Position numbers and translations under genes: made by a program. The notes under the pieces were generated by a model, which worked only from the letters and a program-made list of their open reading frames with translations, had not been told where the DNA came from and searched no databases. Of a stretch of DNA of 64,000 bases, positions 26,761 through 35,779 are shown one piece after another; position 1 is the stretch's first letter, and each line of letters starts with the position of its first letter. This DNA is from Paulinella micropora (taxonomy: Eukaryota > Cercozoa > Imbricatea > Euglyphida > Paulinellidae): the NCBI GenBank assembly GCA_019918135.1, contig WBZZ01004130.1, forward strand, positions 156,035-220,034, written 5' to 3'.

Positions 26761-28875
26761 ATGAAAAAAGAGATGCAGGTAGTGCCCGCCGTCGAATCCG
26801 GTGCGGCCCGCACTTTTAAGAGCAAATACAAAGCAGAGGACGCAGTAGCACTTCTGACCTCAGGCGCGCGGTTACGCCTGCAAGCAGGAGGCAAGCTTAG
26901 CCTGCTACTGTCTCAGTCAGCGTCAGAGTGGCTTCCCGCCTGCGAACGCTGTTTTACTCTATTGGGGAGCGCAACGCTCGCCAAGGCAGAACCATGGTTC
27001 GATGACTGGCACTTTAGGCTGTGTGTCCTACACGCGCGCAGGTTAGAAAAGAAGCGCAAGCGCATTGAGCGTCGCCGACTCAAGAAAAAGCGGAGGCGGG
27101 AGGCCGCGCAGCGCCTTCAACCCCGCAAGAGAAGGCGTCTGCGACCTGCGAGTGACACAGAACGCGGAGGTCAGCACCCCAGCGCACCCGCGCCCCCTCC
27201 CTCTTTCTGGCCCGCGCCGCCGGCAGGGCAGGGGATCCCCTCGTACACTCCTCTCTCCAGCCCGCATCGGCGTGCTGGGCAGGAAACTCAAACTAGAAAA
27301 AAAAATGACAAACTGCAACAAGGCAGCGCGAAACAGCCGGTCCAGCAAAGGGCGTTGTCGGCACATAGTACAACTTCAGAAAAAAACGCAGAGGACGCAT
27401 CGGTCTGGGTGGATTCCAAGAATTCTGTCTCAGCAATGCAAACCGAGCTAGACAGGCGCTTGGTCTGTGACATCTGTGAAAAGCGCTTTTCATTCTCAAG
27501 CAAACTGACGACACACATGCGCTCGCACACGGGCGAGAAGCCTTATGCATGCGAAAAATGCGCGAGCAAATTCACTACATCTAGCCAGCTCACAGTTCAC
27601 AAGCGCGTGCACACGGGCGAGAAGCCCTACGCATGCGGCGAATGCACAAGCAAATTCGCTACCTCTAGCCAGCTCACCGTACACAAGCGCGTGCACACAG
27701 GTCAGAAACCATACGCCTGCGATAAATGCACAAGCAAATTCGCTGATTCCAGCCATCTCACAGTGCACAAACGCCGTATACACACTGGCGAGAAGCCCTT
27801 CGCCTGCGGCGAATGCAATAGAAGGTTTGTGACCTCTAGCCAGCTCATAGTGCACAAGCGGCGTGCGCACACTGGCGAAAAGCCCTACGTCTGCGATAAA
27901 TGCACAGGCAAATTTGCTACATCTGGCGGCCTCATAGAGCACAAGCGCGTGCACACGGATGAAAAGCCTTATAGCTGCGGTTGGTGCAATAGGAGTTTTT
28001 CTAACTCTAGTCACCTAAAAACGCACAAGCGTGTGCACACGGGCGAAAAGCCTTATGTTTGCGAAGAATGCAATACACACTTTGCATATTTGGGCAGTCT
28101 TAGAGAGCACAAGGCAAAGCACGAGGAAAGCAGGAGTTGGAAGTACGTGTGCAGCTTTGTGTCGCACGGCACAATCAAGCCCCAGCCCGGCCAAGAATCG
28201 CTGGCGTGCACAACGCGTTGCAAAACAGCATGGTTGTTAGACTACCACGTGCAGTTCTGCCACACTGCGGAGGGATTGGCCCAGCGGTTTCGCAGCGAGC
28301 AGCGGCTGGCTGATTTTCTGCACAGCCAGGGATGGCAGTGCGATCGAGACTACGTTAACACGGTCGATTTTGGGTTGTGTGAGGGTCCGGACTTTGGGGG
28401 CTTTGCGAGGGCCAGGCCGGATTTTTATATCCCGCTTTTCCAGTCGCTACCGCACAGGTGCGTGCTGTTGGTGGGCAACGACGAATTCGAGCATCGGCGC
28501 TACCGTTGCGAGCTCACGCGCACGCACAACATTGCCACTGCGCTGGCGATGCAGGAGGGGCTTGCCAAGCTGCCGATCGTGTACATCCGCTTTAACCCGC
28601 ACCACTTTAATGTGGACGGCGTGCTGCACGACCCGTCCCTGGAGAGTAGGTTCAAGAAACTGCAGAGCCTGCTGCTCCAGCTCCAACAAGGGCAAGTGAA
28701 GCTTGCTCAGCCGCGCGGCATAAATCTGTTTTATTTGTACTACAGCCGGAAGACAGTGCCTGCCGGCGCGCAGCCCTGGCAGCAGCTGGATGGCTTGTAC
28801 GACATTTTGGACGTTGACGACGGCAACTCCGCCGCGGCGTCATTTCTGCGCGATTGTGTAGCGCAGGTAGAATAA
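26761..28875 (+). CDS. C2H2 zinc-finger protein fused to a PD-(D/E)XK-like nuclease domain
   Basis: 704 residues from the first ATG (MKKEMQVV). A basic N-terminal region has arginine/lysine clusters (about residues 95-135, NLS-like). Eight C2H2 fingers (about residues 233-460) are joined by TGEKPYAC-type linkers. A C-terminal domain of about 220 residues carries ARPDFYIPL, GNDEFEHRRYRCE, R.HNI and IRFNPHHFNVDG. This last pattern resembles the restriction-endonuclease-like domain seen in some large DNA viruses and algae (RPDF...EIDE.QH..Y.C...R...IRFNPD). It could be a sequence-targeted nuclease or regulator. An AATAAA follows the stop. Confidence 0.85.
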   Translation: MKKEMQVVPAVESGAARTFKSKYKAEDAVALLTSGARLRLQAGGKLSLLLSQSASEWLPACERCFTLLGSATLAKAEPWFDDWHFRLCVLHARRLEKKRKRIERRRLKKKRRREAAQRLQPRKRRRLRPASDTERGGQHPSAPAPPPSFWPAPPAGQGIPSYTPLSSPHRRAGQETQTRKKNDKLQQGSAKQPVQQRALSAHSTTSEKNAEDASVWVDSKNSVSAMQTELDRRLVCDICEKRFSFSSKLTTHMRSHTGEKPYACEKCASKFTTSSQLTVHKRVHTGEKPYACGECTSKFATSSQLTVHKRVHTGQKPYACDKCTSKFADSSHLTVHKRRIHTGEKPFACGECNRRFVTSSQLIVHKRRAHTGEKPYVCDKCTGKFATSGGLIEHKRVHTDEKPYSCGWCNRSFSNSSHLKTHKRVHTGEKPYVCEECNTHFAYLGSLREHKAKHEESRSWKYVCSFVSHGTIKPQPGQESLACTTRCKTAWLLDYHVQFCHTAEGLAQRFRSEQRLADFLHSQGWQCDRDYVNTVDFGLCEGPDFGGFARARPDFYIPLFQSLPHRCVLLVGNDEFEHRRYRCELTRTHNIATALAMQEGLAKLPIVYIRFNPHHFNVDGVLHDPSLESRFKKLQSLLLQLQQGQVKLAQPRGINLFYLYYSRKTVPAGAQPWQQLDGLYDILDVDDGNSAAASFLRDCVAQVE

Positions 28876-29305
28876 AAAAAGAGTTCTGTTTCAAAAATAA
28901 AACAACAAGATGAAGAAAAAGAAAAAGTTACCTAAAAACGTTTTTTATTAAAAGGCGGATCGGCAAAGCACAAAGAAGGAAACGTTAAAACAACTCGTTT
29001 CGTTTCTGACAATCAGGGGAAAAGCTCCAAAAAAAGTACAAGGAAAATTTTTATTAAAAGCTTGATAAGATGATTCTTTTTGGCGATTTGCTCTTTTGCC
29101 AGGTTCGACCCCACACCTCCTCCTGCCCACCCTTTTGAAAGAAAGGGAAGGGGGGCGGGGGGTATTACCCCTTCTCGCTCCAGAGAATATCATAATGTTT
29201 GTTTTTAATACTGTAACCAAAATAATAGTTATTCATAGCCAGGCTAGTTGAACCAAAAAAAACGGGCAAGCTATCGGAGAAGTTGTTAAGCGGTGGTCTA
29301 AGCCG
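28876..29305. other. Intergenic spacer, no gene seen
   Basis: Holds polyadenylation-like AATAAA motifs just after the zinc-finger gene, two ttttTATTAAAA palindromic patches (28951-28964 and 29049-29060) and a G-rich patch near 29150. Nothing coding. Confidence 0.55.
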
Positions 29306-29860
29306 ATGGCAAGCGAACAACACGAGGGCTCTGACCCTGAAGAAAATAAACATCCTTTTTGCTCAAGATGCCTCAAGCTAAAACAGGACTTCCGACAGGC
29401 AAGGGAAGGAGATCAGGCCGCGCAGTTTGCTCTTGGGAGTTGTTACTATAGTGGAGACGGGGTGCCACAGAGCTACGAAAAGGCGGCCGAGTGTTTCAGA
29501 AAAGCGGCGGAGCAAGGAAACAAGAACGCGCAATTCAATATGGGCATTTGCTACACTAAAGGACAGGGAGTCGAGCAAGACCTGTGTACGGCGTTCAGTT
29601 GGTTCGACAAGGCGGCCACACAAGGATTAGCGAAAGCGCAAACCGCTCAGGGCATTTGCTACGCCGAAGGGCGGGGAGCATCCAAAGATGAAAAAAAGAC
29701 GTATGAGTGCTACCTCCTGGCCGCAAGGCAAAATGAAGTGAACGCCCAATTTCTTTTGGCGGATTGCTATGCCAAAGGACGGGGAGTGGAGAAAAGCCTG
29801 GACACAGCGGTCGAGTGGTACAACCAAGGGGCAAGTCAAAGGCACAAGTACGAGCCGTAA
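29306..29860 (+). CDS. Sel1-like repeat protein 1
   Basis: 184 residues with about four tandem Sel1-like repeats (A..G...AQF.LG.CY..G.GV..., e.g. AQFNMGICYTKGQGVEQD) and a short polar N-terminal region. Sel1 repeats form alpha-alpha superhelices that bind partner proteins, often in ubiquitin or secretion pathways. Intact, intron-free, compact. A second family member lies at 32248-32967, so the family is amplified here. Confidence 0.9.
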   Translation: MASEQHEGSDPEENKHPFCSRCLKLKQDFRQAREGDQAAQFALGSCYYSGDGVPQSYEKAAECFRKAAEQGNKNAQFNMGICYTKGQGVEQDLCTAFSWFDKAATQGLAKAQTAQGICYAEGRGASKDEKKTYECYLLAARQNEVNAQFLLADCYAKGRGVEKSLDTAVEWYNQGASQRHKYEP

Positions 29861-30095
29861 ACCTGAACAAGATGGGAAAAGTGAGAACAGAGTTGTGTTG
29901 ACCAAAGAATTTAATCAGAAAAAATTGATGAAATGTTTTCCCGGGGAAAAGGAGCGGTGGGGGGGGGATGTAAAAAGACGCCCCCCCCCCCCCAAGAGAG
30001 GCAAGCGACAAAGGGGGAAAATCTTACGTAACAAATAAAAACTGAGCAACAAGCTTGTACTTCTCTTAAATTCCTCTCTTTTGGTTGTAGACAAC

Positions 30096-30800
30096 ATGCA
30101 GGAAGCCAGCAATTGTAAGCGGGCCCAGGAATTGTACAAATTGATCCAGAAGCATGCCACCACCACCACTTCTCCTGACTGCCAGGAGTTGTTACAAAAA
30201 GCAAAAAGAATAATGGGACCAGGAGACAACAAGCAGGGCGCAACCTCCAGAGCAGTGGTCAAGCAGGGCGCAAACTCCTCCCGAGCAGTGGTCAAGCAGG
30301 ACACAACCTCCTCCCGAGCAGTGTTCAAGCAGGACGCAACCTCCTCCCGGGCAGTGGTCAAGCAGGACACAACCTCCTCCCGGGCAGTGGTCAAGCAGGA
30401 CGCAACCCCCCGGGTGGTGGTCGAATGGAACAGTGATCGCATGCAAAACTTTGCACCTGTAGTGGACTCCGTTGTCGGCGAGCTAACAGCTGCTGGTTCT
30501 GTAGTGATGTTGTATGTGATTCATTTATCCACACAGCGCTTTCATTCAAAATTAGCTGAGGCACGATTTCAGCAAGCACGGCAGAAATGTAAAGCAAGCA
30601 GGGGCAGGCTAGTTGTGCTGGTGTTGAACAAAGGAGTCATACTAGCAGAAAAGCTCCAGATGGATAATTGGCCACAGGAAAACGACGTGGCCGCCGTCGT
30701 GACTGTTTTGTACCAAGACCAAGGAGATCAACTACAGCTGAACCGCAAGAATGAGCATAACAAGAAGTCCTTGGAAAAGCTAAAACGTCTTGTCAAATAA
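30096..30800 (+). CDS. Unknown protein with 11-residue tandem repeats
   Basis: 234 residues from the ATG giving MQEASN. A short helical N-terminus is followed by about five copies of SSRAVVKQDTT-like repeats (33-bp units, 30231-30408) and a conserved-looking C-terminal domain of about 120 residues with hydrophobic strands (SVVMLYVIHLS, GRLVVLVLNKGVI, VAAVVTVLYQD) that suggests an alpha/beta fold. Not recognised. AATAAA overlaps the stop region (CAAATAAAAATG). Confidence 0.6.
   Translation: MQEASNCKRAQELYKLIQKHATTTTSPDCQELLQKAKRIMGPGDNKQGATSRAVVKQGANSSRAVVKQDTTSSRAVFKQDATSSRAVVKQDTTSSRAVVKQDATPRVVVEWNSDRMQNFAPVVDSVVGELTAAGSVVMLYVIHLSTQRFHSKLAEARFQQARQKCKASRGRLVVLVLNKGVILAEKLQMDNWPQENDVAAVVTVLYQDQGDQLQLNRKNEHNKKSLEKLKRLVK
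30231..30408. repeat. 33-bp coding minisatellite
   Basis: Five to six tandem 33-bp units (gcagtggtcaagcaggacac-type core) in phase with the ORF. Units differ by a few bases. This is not a CRISPR array: there are no spacers. Confidence 0.9.
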
Positions 30801-31048
30801 AAATGTTCACACGCGAGAAAAGCTAAAATGTCTTGTCAACTTTTTGGGATTCACAATGCTTCTTCTTCCCCCCCCCCTGCCCCCGTCCCCCTCGCGCGCG
30901 CCAGCGCGGGGGAGGCACTCCCCCCCTCCCCCTTCCTCCCGCCTCCCGCCGCTTGCATCTTTCGTCAGACTTTTCCTGACAGACAGAGCCGGCTATTTTT
31001 GGAGCAAATCCAATCGAGTTATTTTAGACTAGATACAAAGGGCCAATA

Positions 31049-31369
31049 ATGAGCGAAAAACATTGCACCGTAGCTTATGTGTGTGCGGATCCCTTGTGTG
31101 ACCGAGCGGGGGAGGAGGCTGGCAAGCTAAGGTCGTGTGCTCGTTGCCGCGTCTTGCGTTATTGTAGTCGTCTTTGCCAAAAGCGTCATTGGGTAGCAGA
31201 GCACCGCAATCTTTGCATCCTGGGGGCTCGTCAGAACCCACAATACCCGAGGGCGCTGAGCGCCATCCGAAGAATTTGGCGGTCGAAGAAAGCGACAGGC
31301 CACGCTGTGGAAGCTAGCACAAACGGACGGCTCGTCAGGCACTTGTCGATGTCTGCATGTCTTAGTTAG
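31049..31369 (+). CDS. MYND zinc-finger protein, possible first exon
   Basis: 106 residues; MYND finger at about residues 12-53 (C-x4-C...CARCRVLRYCSRLCQKRHW...H...C). MYND domains bind PxLxP-type peptides and are frequent in large DNA viruses and protists. The region after the stop contains TACTAAC, then ...AAAACAG at 31412, and the downstream frame opens exactly there. The two ORFs may therefore be exons of one double-MYND protein. The donor site is unclear. Confidence 0.75.
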   Translation: MSEKHCTVAYVCADPLCDRAGEEAGKLRSCARCRVLRYCSRLCQKRHWVAEHRNLCILGARQNPQYPRALSAIRRIWRSKKATGHAVEASTNGRLVRHLSMSACLS

Positions 31370-31412
31370 CCCCGAGAGAAAAAGCCTGTCCGTGTACTAA
31401 CTGACAAAACAG

Positions 31413-32114
31413 GAACTGGCCAGTCCCGACTATAGGTATTTGCAGGCAAGCGCGGCTGAGGCCAGGGGTCAGGGGTTGTGTGTCTTGGTGGAGGCCTTGT
31501 TAGAACGGATTTCTCAGAGTACCCCGGGCGCCGACGACAGCCCACGATGGCACACTACCATCTTTTGCTTGATTCTGCCGGAGAGCTGCACAGCGCCCGT
31601 TCCGGTTGACAACGGCTTAGCTCAAGATGACAAAGACCTTCTGATCGGCAGGCCGCGCTACGGTTTTTGCGCAAGGCTAGATTCGGACGACGCGGCTCTG
31701 CTCGCCTGCAGTCACTGCCAACTTTTTTGGTACTGCGACAGAAAATGCCAGGCCCAGCACTGGCGCCAAGCCCACCAGCGGGTTTGCGCTCCGGGGCCGA
31801 GCCTGCTCCTAACTCAAGTCTTAGCCATGCAGTTGCCTCAGCAGTTTATGCAGCTTATGAGGCGCCCATTTTTGGAACAGGCGGACGAAGCGAAATCAGT
31901 GCTCCTGTATGCTGTGCTTGAACTAGCGCGGTTACAGCAGGCGACAATAACTGGGTCTGATCCGTATTGGTACAAACAGGGGCTCAAGCCCTTTTATCGG
32001 AGGGTGTGCTGGGCGGGGAAGTGCCTGAACGGCGACCCACGCGGCGCGCTAGAAGCCTGCGTGCCTCCGGGACTTCGAGACGAGGTGCTGGCGCTGTGGC
32101 GCGTAGACCGTTAG
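31413..32114 (+). CDS. Second MYND-like ORF (separate gene or 3' exon)
   Basis: Open from 31401 with no ATG near the start. If spliced at CAG-31412, it begins GAA CTG GCC in phase 0. It contains a degenerate MYND finger (CARLDSDDAALLACSHC then FWYCDRKCQAQHWRQAH...C); one of the first cysteine pair is missing. The C-terminal domain is helical (YWYKQGLKPFYRRVCWAGKC). It ends just before a G-run/C-rich spacer (32115-32200). Confidence 0.7.
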   Translation, partial: ELASPDYRYLQASAAEARGQGLCVLVEALLERISQSTPGADDSPRWHTTIFCLILPESCTAPVPVDNGLAQDDKDLLIGRPRYGFCARLDSDDAALLACSHCQLFWYCDRKCQAQHWRQAHQRVCAPGPSLLLTQVLAMQLPQQFMQLMRRPFLEQADEAKSVLLYAVLELARLQQATITGSDPYWYKQGLKPFYRRVCWAGKCLNGDPRGALEACVPPGLRDEVLALWRVDR

Positions 32115-32247
32115 CACAGGGGGGGGGGGGGGCGCCCCCTCCCTCTCCCTCCCCCTCCCTTTCCCTCCTAGTTCTCTGTTGTGTTGTTCTTGATCGTGCG
32201 CACCGTCGCTATAAACTTGTGCAGCTCACTCCGACCTGGACCTTATC

Positions 32248-32967
32248 ATGGCAGAGCAGGCCCTGGCAGGCCACCTTAGGGCTGCGCAGGACGGCTCGGC
32301 CCGAGCTCAGTTTAACGTAGGGCTGTGTTACGAACGGGGCCATGGGGTGGCTGCGTGCCCGACACAGGCGTTCGGTTGGTACAAGGCAGCTGCCGAGCAA
32401 GGAGTGACTGAAGCGTTGTTTAAAGTAGGCATGTCCTATGAGACGGGCCAAGGCACTGGCCGTGACGCGGCGCGGGCCGCGTCCTACTACCGCCTAGCAG
32501 CTTGTCAGGGCCTGGCGGCAGCCCAGCTTAGCCTCGGAGTATGTTACGCGAGGGGACAAGGAGTCGGGCGAGACCCGTGCGTAGCTGTGAGATGGTATTT
32601 GCAAGCCGCGCTTGCGGGGCTTGCAGCCGCTCAATACAACTTGGGGCTCTGTTACGGCGGTCACGGCGTTGCGCCAGACGACGAGAAAGCACTTGGTTGG
32701 TATCGCTTAGCCGCTCGGCAAGGGTTGCCCAGCGCGCAGTACCGAGTGGGGCTTTGCTACGCCAAGGGGCGAGGGGTCGAGCAAGACTTGGGCGCAGCTG
32801 TGAAATGGTATCGCCGCGCCGCACAAGCGGGCCACGCTACAGCCCGGCTGGCTTTGAGCTGGTGTTACTTCGAGGGCGTAGGCGTGCCGCGCCGCGACAG
32901 CAAGCGCGCGGCCAAGTGGTACCAGCGCGCCCGCTGGTGGCTGCGACCTGCAATACGCATAGTATAG
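32248..32967 (+). CDS. Sel1-like repeat protein 2
   Basis: 239 residues, built almost entirely of six Sel1 repeats (e.g. AQFNVGLCYERGHGV, AQYNLGLCYGGHGV, AQYRVGLCYAKGRGV). Each repeat has the expected A..G...A..LG..Y..G.GV pattern with cysteine in the usual position. Intact. Related to 29306-29860, but with much higher GC. No signal peptide. Confidence 0.92.
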   Translation: MAEQALAGHLRAAQDGSARAQFNVGLCYERGHGVAACPTQAFGWYKAAAEQGVTEALFKVGMSYETGQGTGRDAARAASYYRLAACQGLAAAQLSLGVCYARGQGVGRDPCVAVRWYLQAALAGLAAAQYNLGLCYGGHGVAPDDEKALGWYRLAARQGLPSAQYRVGLCYAKGRGVEQDLGAAVKWYRRAAQAGHATARLALSWCYFEGVGVPRRDSKRAAKWYQRARWWLRPAIRIV

Positions 32968-33101
32968 AACGCAACGACGTAAATGATTTTTATTAAAAAC
33001 TGTCTTTTTTTTAGCGTAATAATAGACTTGCTAAAAGCCAAAAAGTAACACATGAAGATGAGGGAGCTGCAAGTCTTTTAATTAAAAAAAAAGATGGTGG
33101 T

Positions 33102-34643
33102 TCAGATGGGAGCCACGAATTCTCTGATTTCCTGCCGACACAAGGGGCAGCGCTCCAGCTGTGCAGCGCATTCGCCGCAGATCCGGGCGTGTGCGCAGGG
33201 AAAAAACACGACGAGGGGTCCGGTTTCTTTGCCGGGCTCGTTCAGACAAACCGCGCATTGCGCGCGGGTAGCGTCGTCCTCCCCTTCCTCGTTTGCCGCC
33301 GGGGCTTGGGTTTTCCTTTCTTTACGCCGCAGGCCGCGGAGGTGTAGTTTGGCTCTCTTGCAAAGTGTGCGGGTGTCGCGCAGCTTGTTTTCCAAGGCCT
33401 GCAACTCCTGCCGTCCGCGGGCAGCCGCCGCCTCCAACTTCAGGTTCTCGCGCCGCAGCGCCTTCCCAGACTCCTCCGTGCAGGCTAGCTCCTTCTTGGC
33501 CGACTCCAACTCCCGGCACGCCTCCGCCACCCGCTGCCTGGTCGCCTCCCTCTCGCTCTCGTCGGCTTCGTCGTCGTCTTCGTCGTAGTTTATAAACGAG
33601 TCGTCGCTCTCGTCGTCGCTCTCGTCATTGTCGCTCTCGTCGTCGTCGTTTTCGTCACACGACGAGCGGCGCAGGGAGGCCACGCAGTCTGGATCGCAGC
33701 AATTGTTCAAGTACGCGACCAGCTGGGCAGGCTGCCGCAGTCCTTGCTGGACCAGGCTCGACCGCAGCTTGCGCCACCGGCTGTGCGAGCTCTCGAAGCT
33801 CGGGCCCCAGTCTTGCAGCCAGTCCAGCTCTAAGGAGGCACCCGCCTGCAGCAGCAGGCCGACCAGGCACAGAGCCTGCGGGAGGTAGGGCCTCTTGATG
33901 ATGATGTCGTCTTCTGTGTACACCCCCGACACCGCCATCTCCAGCAGCGTCTGCAGCTGCCGCTGCGGCAGGGGGGCGGGGGCCTGCTGCAAAAAAAACT
34001 TGAGCAAAACCGGAGAATGTCCTGCGACGGCCGCCGCGGCCCAGGTCCAGTCAGAAAGCCGCAACAACTCCTTGGCATCGAGAAGTATGACAAACAGCTC
34101 GTTGCGCTTCAGCTGCAGCAGCGACGCGTTCAGGATGGCGACCACGTCGCAAGTCTCCCGGAAGCCCGGCCTTTCATCAATCTCGCCCAGCTCCAGCTCG
34201 AGCAACCGCAGCAGGTCTAGCAGCAACATTTCGAGAAAGAACACCTTGGACATCTTCTGCGCGGCTTGGCCCCCCCGCTCGGACTGCAGCCCGAGCAGCA
34301 CCGTCAGCAGCGGCCGCGCCAAAGGGTAGTTGCTGCTGCGCAGCGTCTGCCACACCCGCCCCACGGCGCCCAGCCAGCTGACCCAAGTGTTGGCGTACAA
34401 CAAGGGAGGCAGCACGCCGCTCCCGGCCTTGCTCACCAGCGACAAGACGGGAGCTAGCTCAGCTCGGGTTTTCAGCGCCCTGCGGCCCGACAGCAGGCTT
34501 AGTACCGTGTCCGCCACCCTCTGCTGCTCTGTGGCCCTACGCCCACAACCCATCGCCACCCGCTCCAAACCCGCCCACAACGCTTTCAGTGTCGGCGCGT
34601 CGCCCAGGCCCTCGGCCGCCAGCTTGCAGTACAGCAAAAACAA
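33102..34643 (-). CDS. RING-finger (C3HC4) protein with acidic and coiled-coil regions
   Basis: 513 residues. A helical N-terminal two-thirds, an Asp/Glu-rich run (about residues 330-360, GAC/GAG repeats), a coiled coil (about 370-440) and a C-terminal RING: CAVCLNEPGKETGPLVVFFPCAHARICGECAAQLERCPLCRQEI. The RING has all eight ligands, so an E3 ubiquitin-ligase role is likely; similar C-terminal RINGs occur in IAP-like and viral proteins. It is convergent with the Sel1 gene, sharing a 134-bp spacer with AATAAA-like signals on both strands. Confidence 0.88.
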   Translation of the reverse strand: MFLLYCKLAAEGLGDAPTLKALWAGLERVAMGCGRRATEQQRVADTVLSLLSGRRALKTRAELAPVLSLVSKAGSGVLPPLLYANTWVSWLGAVGRVWQTLRSSNYPLARPLLTVLLGLQSERGGQAAQKMSKVFFLEMLLLDLLRLLELELGEIDERPGFRETCDVVAILNASLLQLKRNELFVILLDAKELLRLSDWTWAAAAVAGHSPVLLKFFLQQAPAPLPQRQLQTLLEMAVSGVYTEDDIIIKRPYLPQALCLVGLLLQAGASLELDWLQDWGPSFESSHSRWRKLRSSLVQQGLRQPAQLVAYLNNCCDPDCVASLRRSSCDENDDDESDNDESDDESDDSFINYDEDDDEADESEREATRQRVAEACRELESAKKELACTEESGKALRRENLKLEAAAARGRQELQALENKLRDTRTLCKRAKLHLRGLRRKERKTQAPAANEEGEDDATRAQCAVCLNEPGKETGPLVVFFPCAHARICGECAAQLERCPLCRQEIREFVAPI

Positions 34644-34701
34644 GTCTTTGCGCAGACCACCCGATACTCAGTGTCGGCGCGTCGCCCAGGCCCTCAGCCG
34701 C
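34587..34701. repeat. 33-bp direct duplication at the 5' end of the RING gene
   Basis: 34587-34619 and 34669-34701 are identical except for one base (cagtgtcggcgcgtcgccca...). The first copy lies inside the RING ORF near its start, the second upstream of it. The GC-rich composition ends just after the second copy, so this may mark the right junction of the block. Confidence 0.85.
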
Positions 34702-34738
34702 AAAGATAGTACAACCGATACTCCAGTTCTGGAGAAGT

Positions 34739-35020
34739 ATGGACCCGGTTGAGGATCCAAAGGCAAGACATTATCTGCCAGTATATAAAGACGCAAAAAG
34801 TCTCGAGACATGGGATGATACAATTACTCGAGACAAGGATTACACTGCGTGGACCATTCAGACACTGCCAAGAGGAGTGCTTGATGTCCCTTTTGAATTA
34901 TCGTTGGGCGGAATCCCTAATAAGATCTGGGACATTCTCGAACAGTCAAAGTTCGATCTGACTTTTGTTGGTGGTCCTCCACCAGGCAAAGAAATCCGCG
35001 CCAGACGACGAAGGCAGTAA
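34739..35020 (+). CDS. Unknown small protein
   Basis: 93 residues from MDPVEDPKARH, with normal mixed composition (Trp, Tyr, Asp-rich) and a basic C-terminus (RARRRRQ). No recognised domain. Composition differs from both the GC block and the Polintons. It may be a host or other-element gene; AATATTAAAAAGAC follows about 100 bp downstream. Confidence 0.45.
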   Translation: MDPVEDPKARHYLPVYKDAKSLETWDDTITRDKDYTAWTIQTLPRGVLDVPFELSLGGIPNKIWDILEQSKFDLTFVGGPPPGKEIRARRRRQ

Positions 35021-35514
35021 CAAAGAAACTATTTTTCTTTATGCGTCTCAAACAAACTGGTTGATTGCCCACGGCGTATCATGATTTGATCATGCATCAT
35101 CAGTTATCAATATGAATATTAAAAAGACTCAGTGATATAACTTGGCATTCGATCGCAACATACGAGTGCGAAAGGTCGATCGACGATGATACTACACCGT
35201 AATACTATACGGGGATCGCTAGTGTATTGAGCGATGGTGTTCCCGGGTATGACCCTTTGCCAGTCCTGGGATGATGTTCTCGAAAATGAAATGTTCTCTG
35301 AAACTTTCATTAAATTATTTTTTACGATAGATTATATACTGTCGTACCTGAGCACGGTCAATTCTACTTGTGTCGGTATATCGCAGGGTCGGGTACATAC
35401 ACCTCGACTTCGGATATAGCTATTAGGACTGGCCCCCTAATACTATATCATAGGATATCCGAATTATACAAGGGTATGTCATTAAAAAAAGACAATGTAC
35501 TTACGATCTCCCTG

Positions 35515-35568
<54 letters not shown>

Positions 35569-35740
35569 GTGTATCTCCTGCCAATTGCTGAGCCAAATGG
35601 CCATGTGCATCCAGTCCTCCATTCCATAAGGAAAGTCTCCACACCAATCGGTGGAATAAAGGAAGTGACGGCATAGAACATTACTCTAGGAGCTTTATAC
35701 CAATCAGCCCATGGAAAGGACCGATGGCCTGTGTACTCTC

Positions 35741-35779
<39 letters not shown>

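Noticed and set aside
30231-30408. CRISPR-like tandem repeats
   Set aside because: 33-bp units are contiguous, in coding phase and without spacers: a minisatellite.
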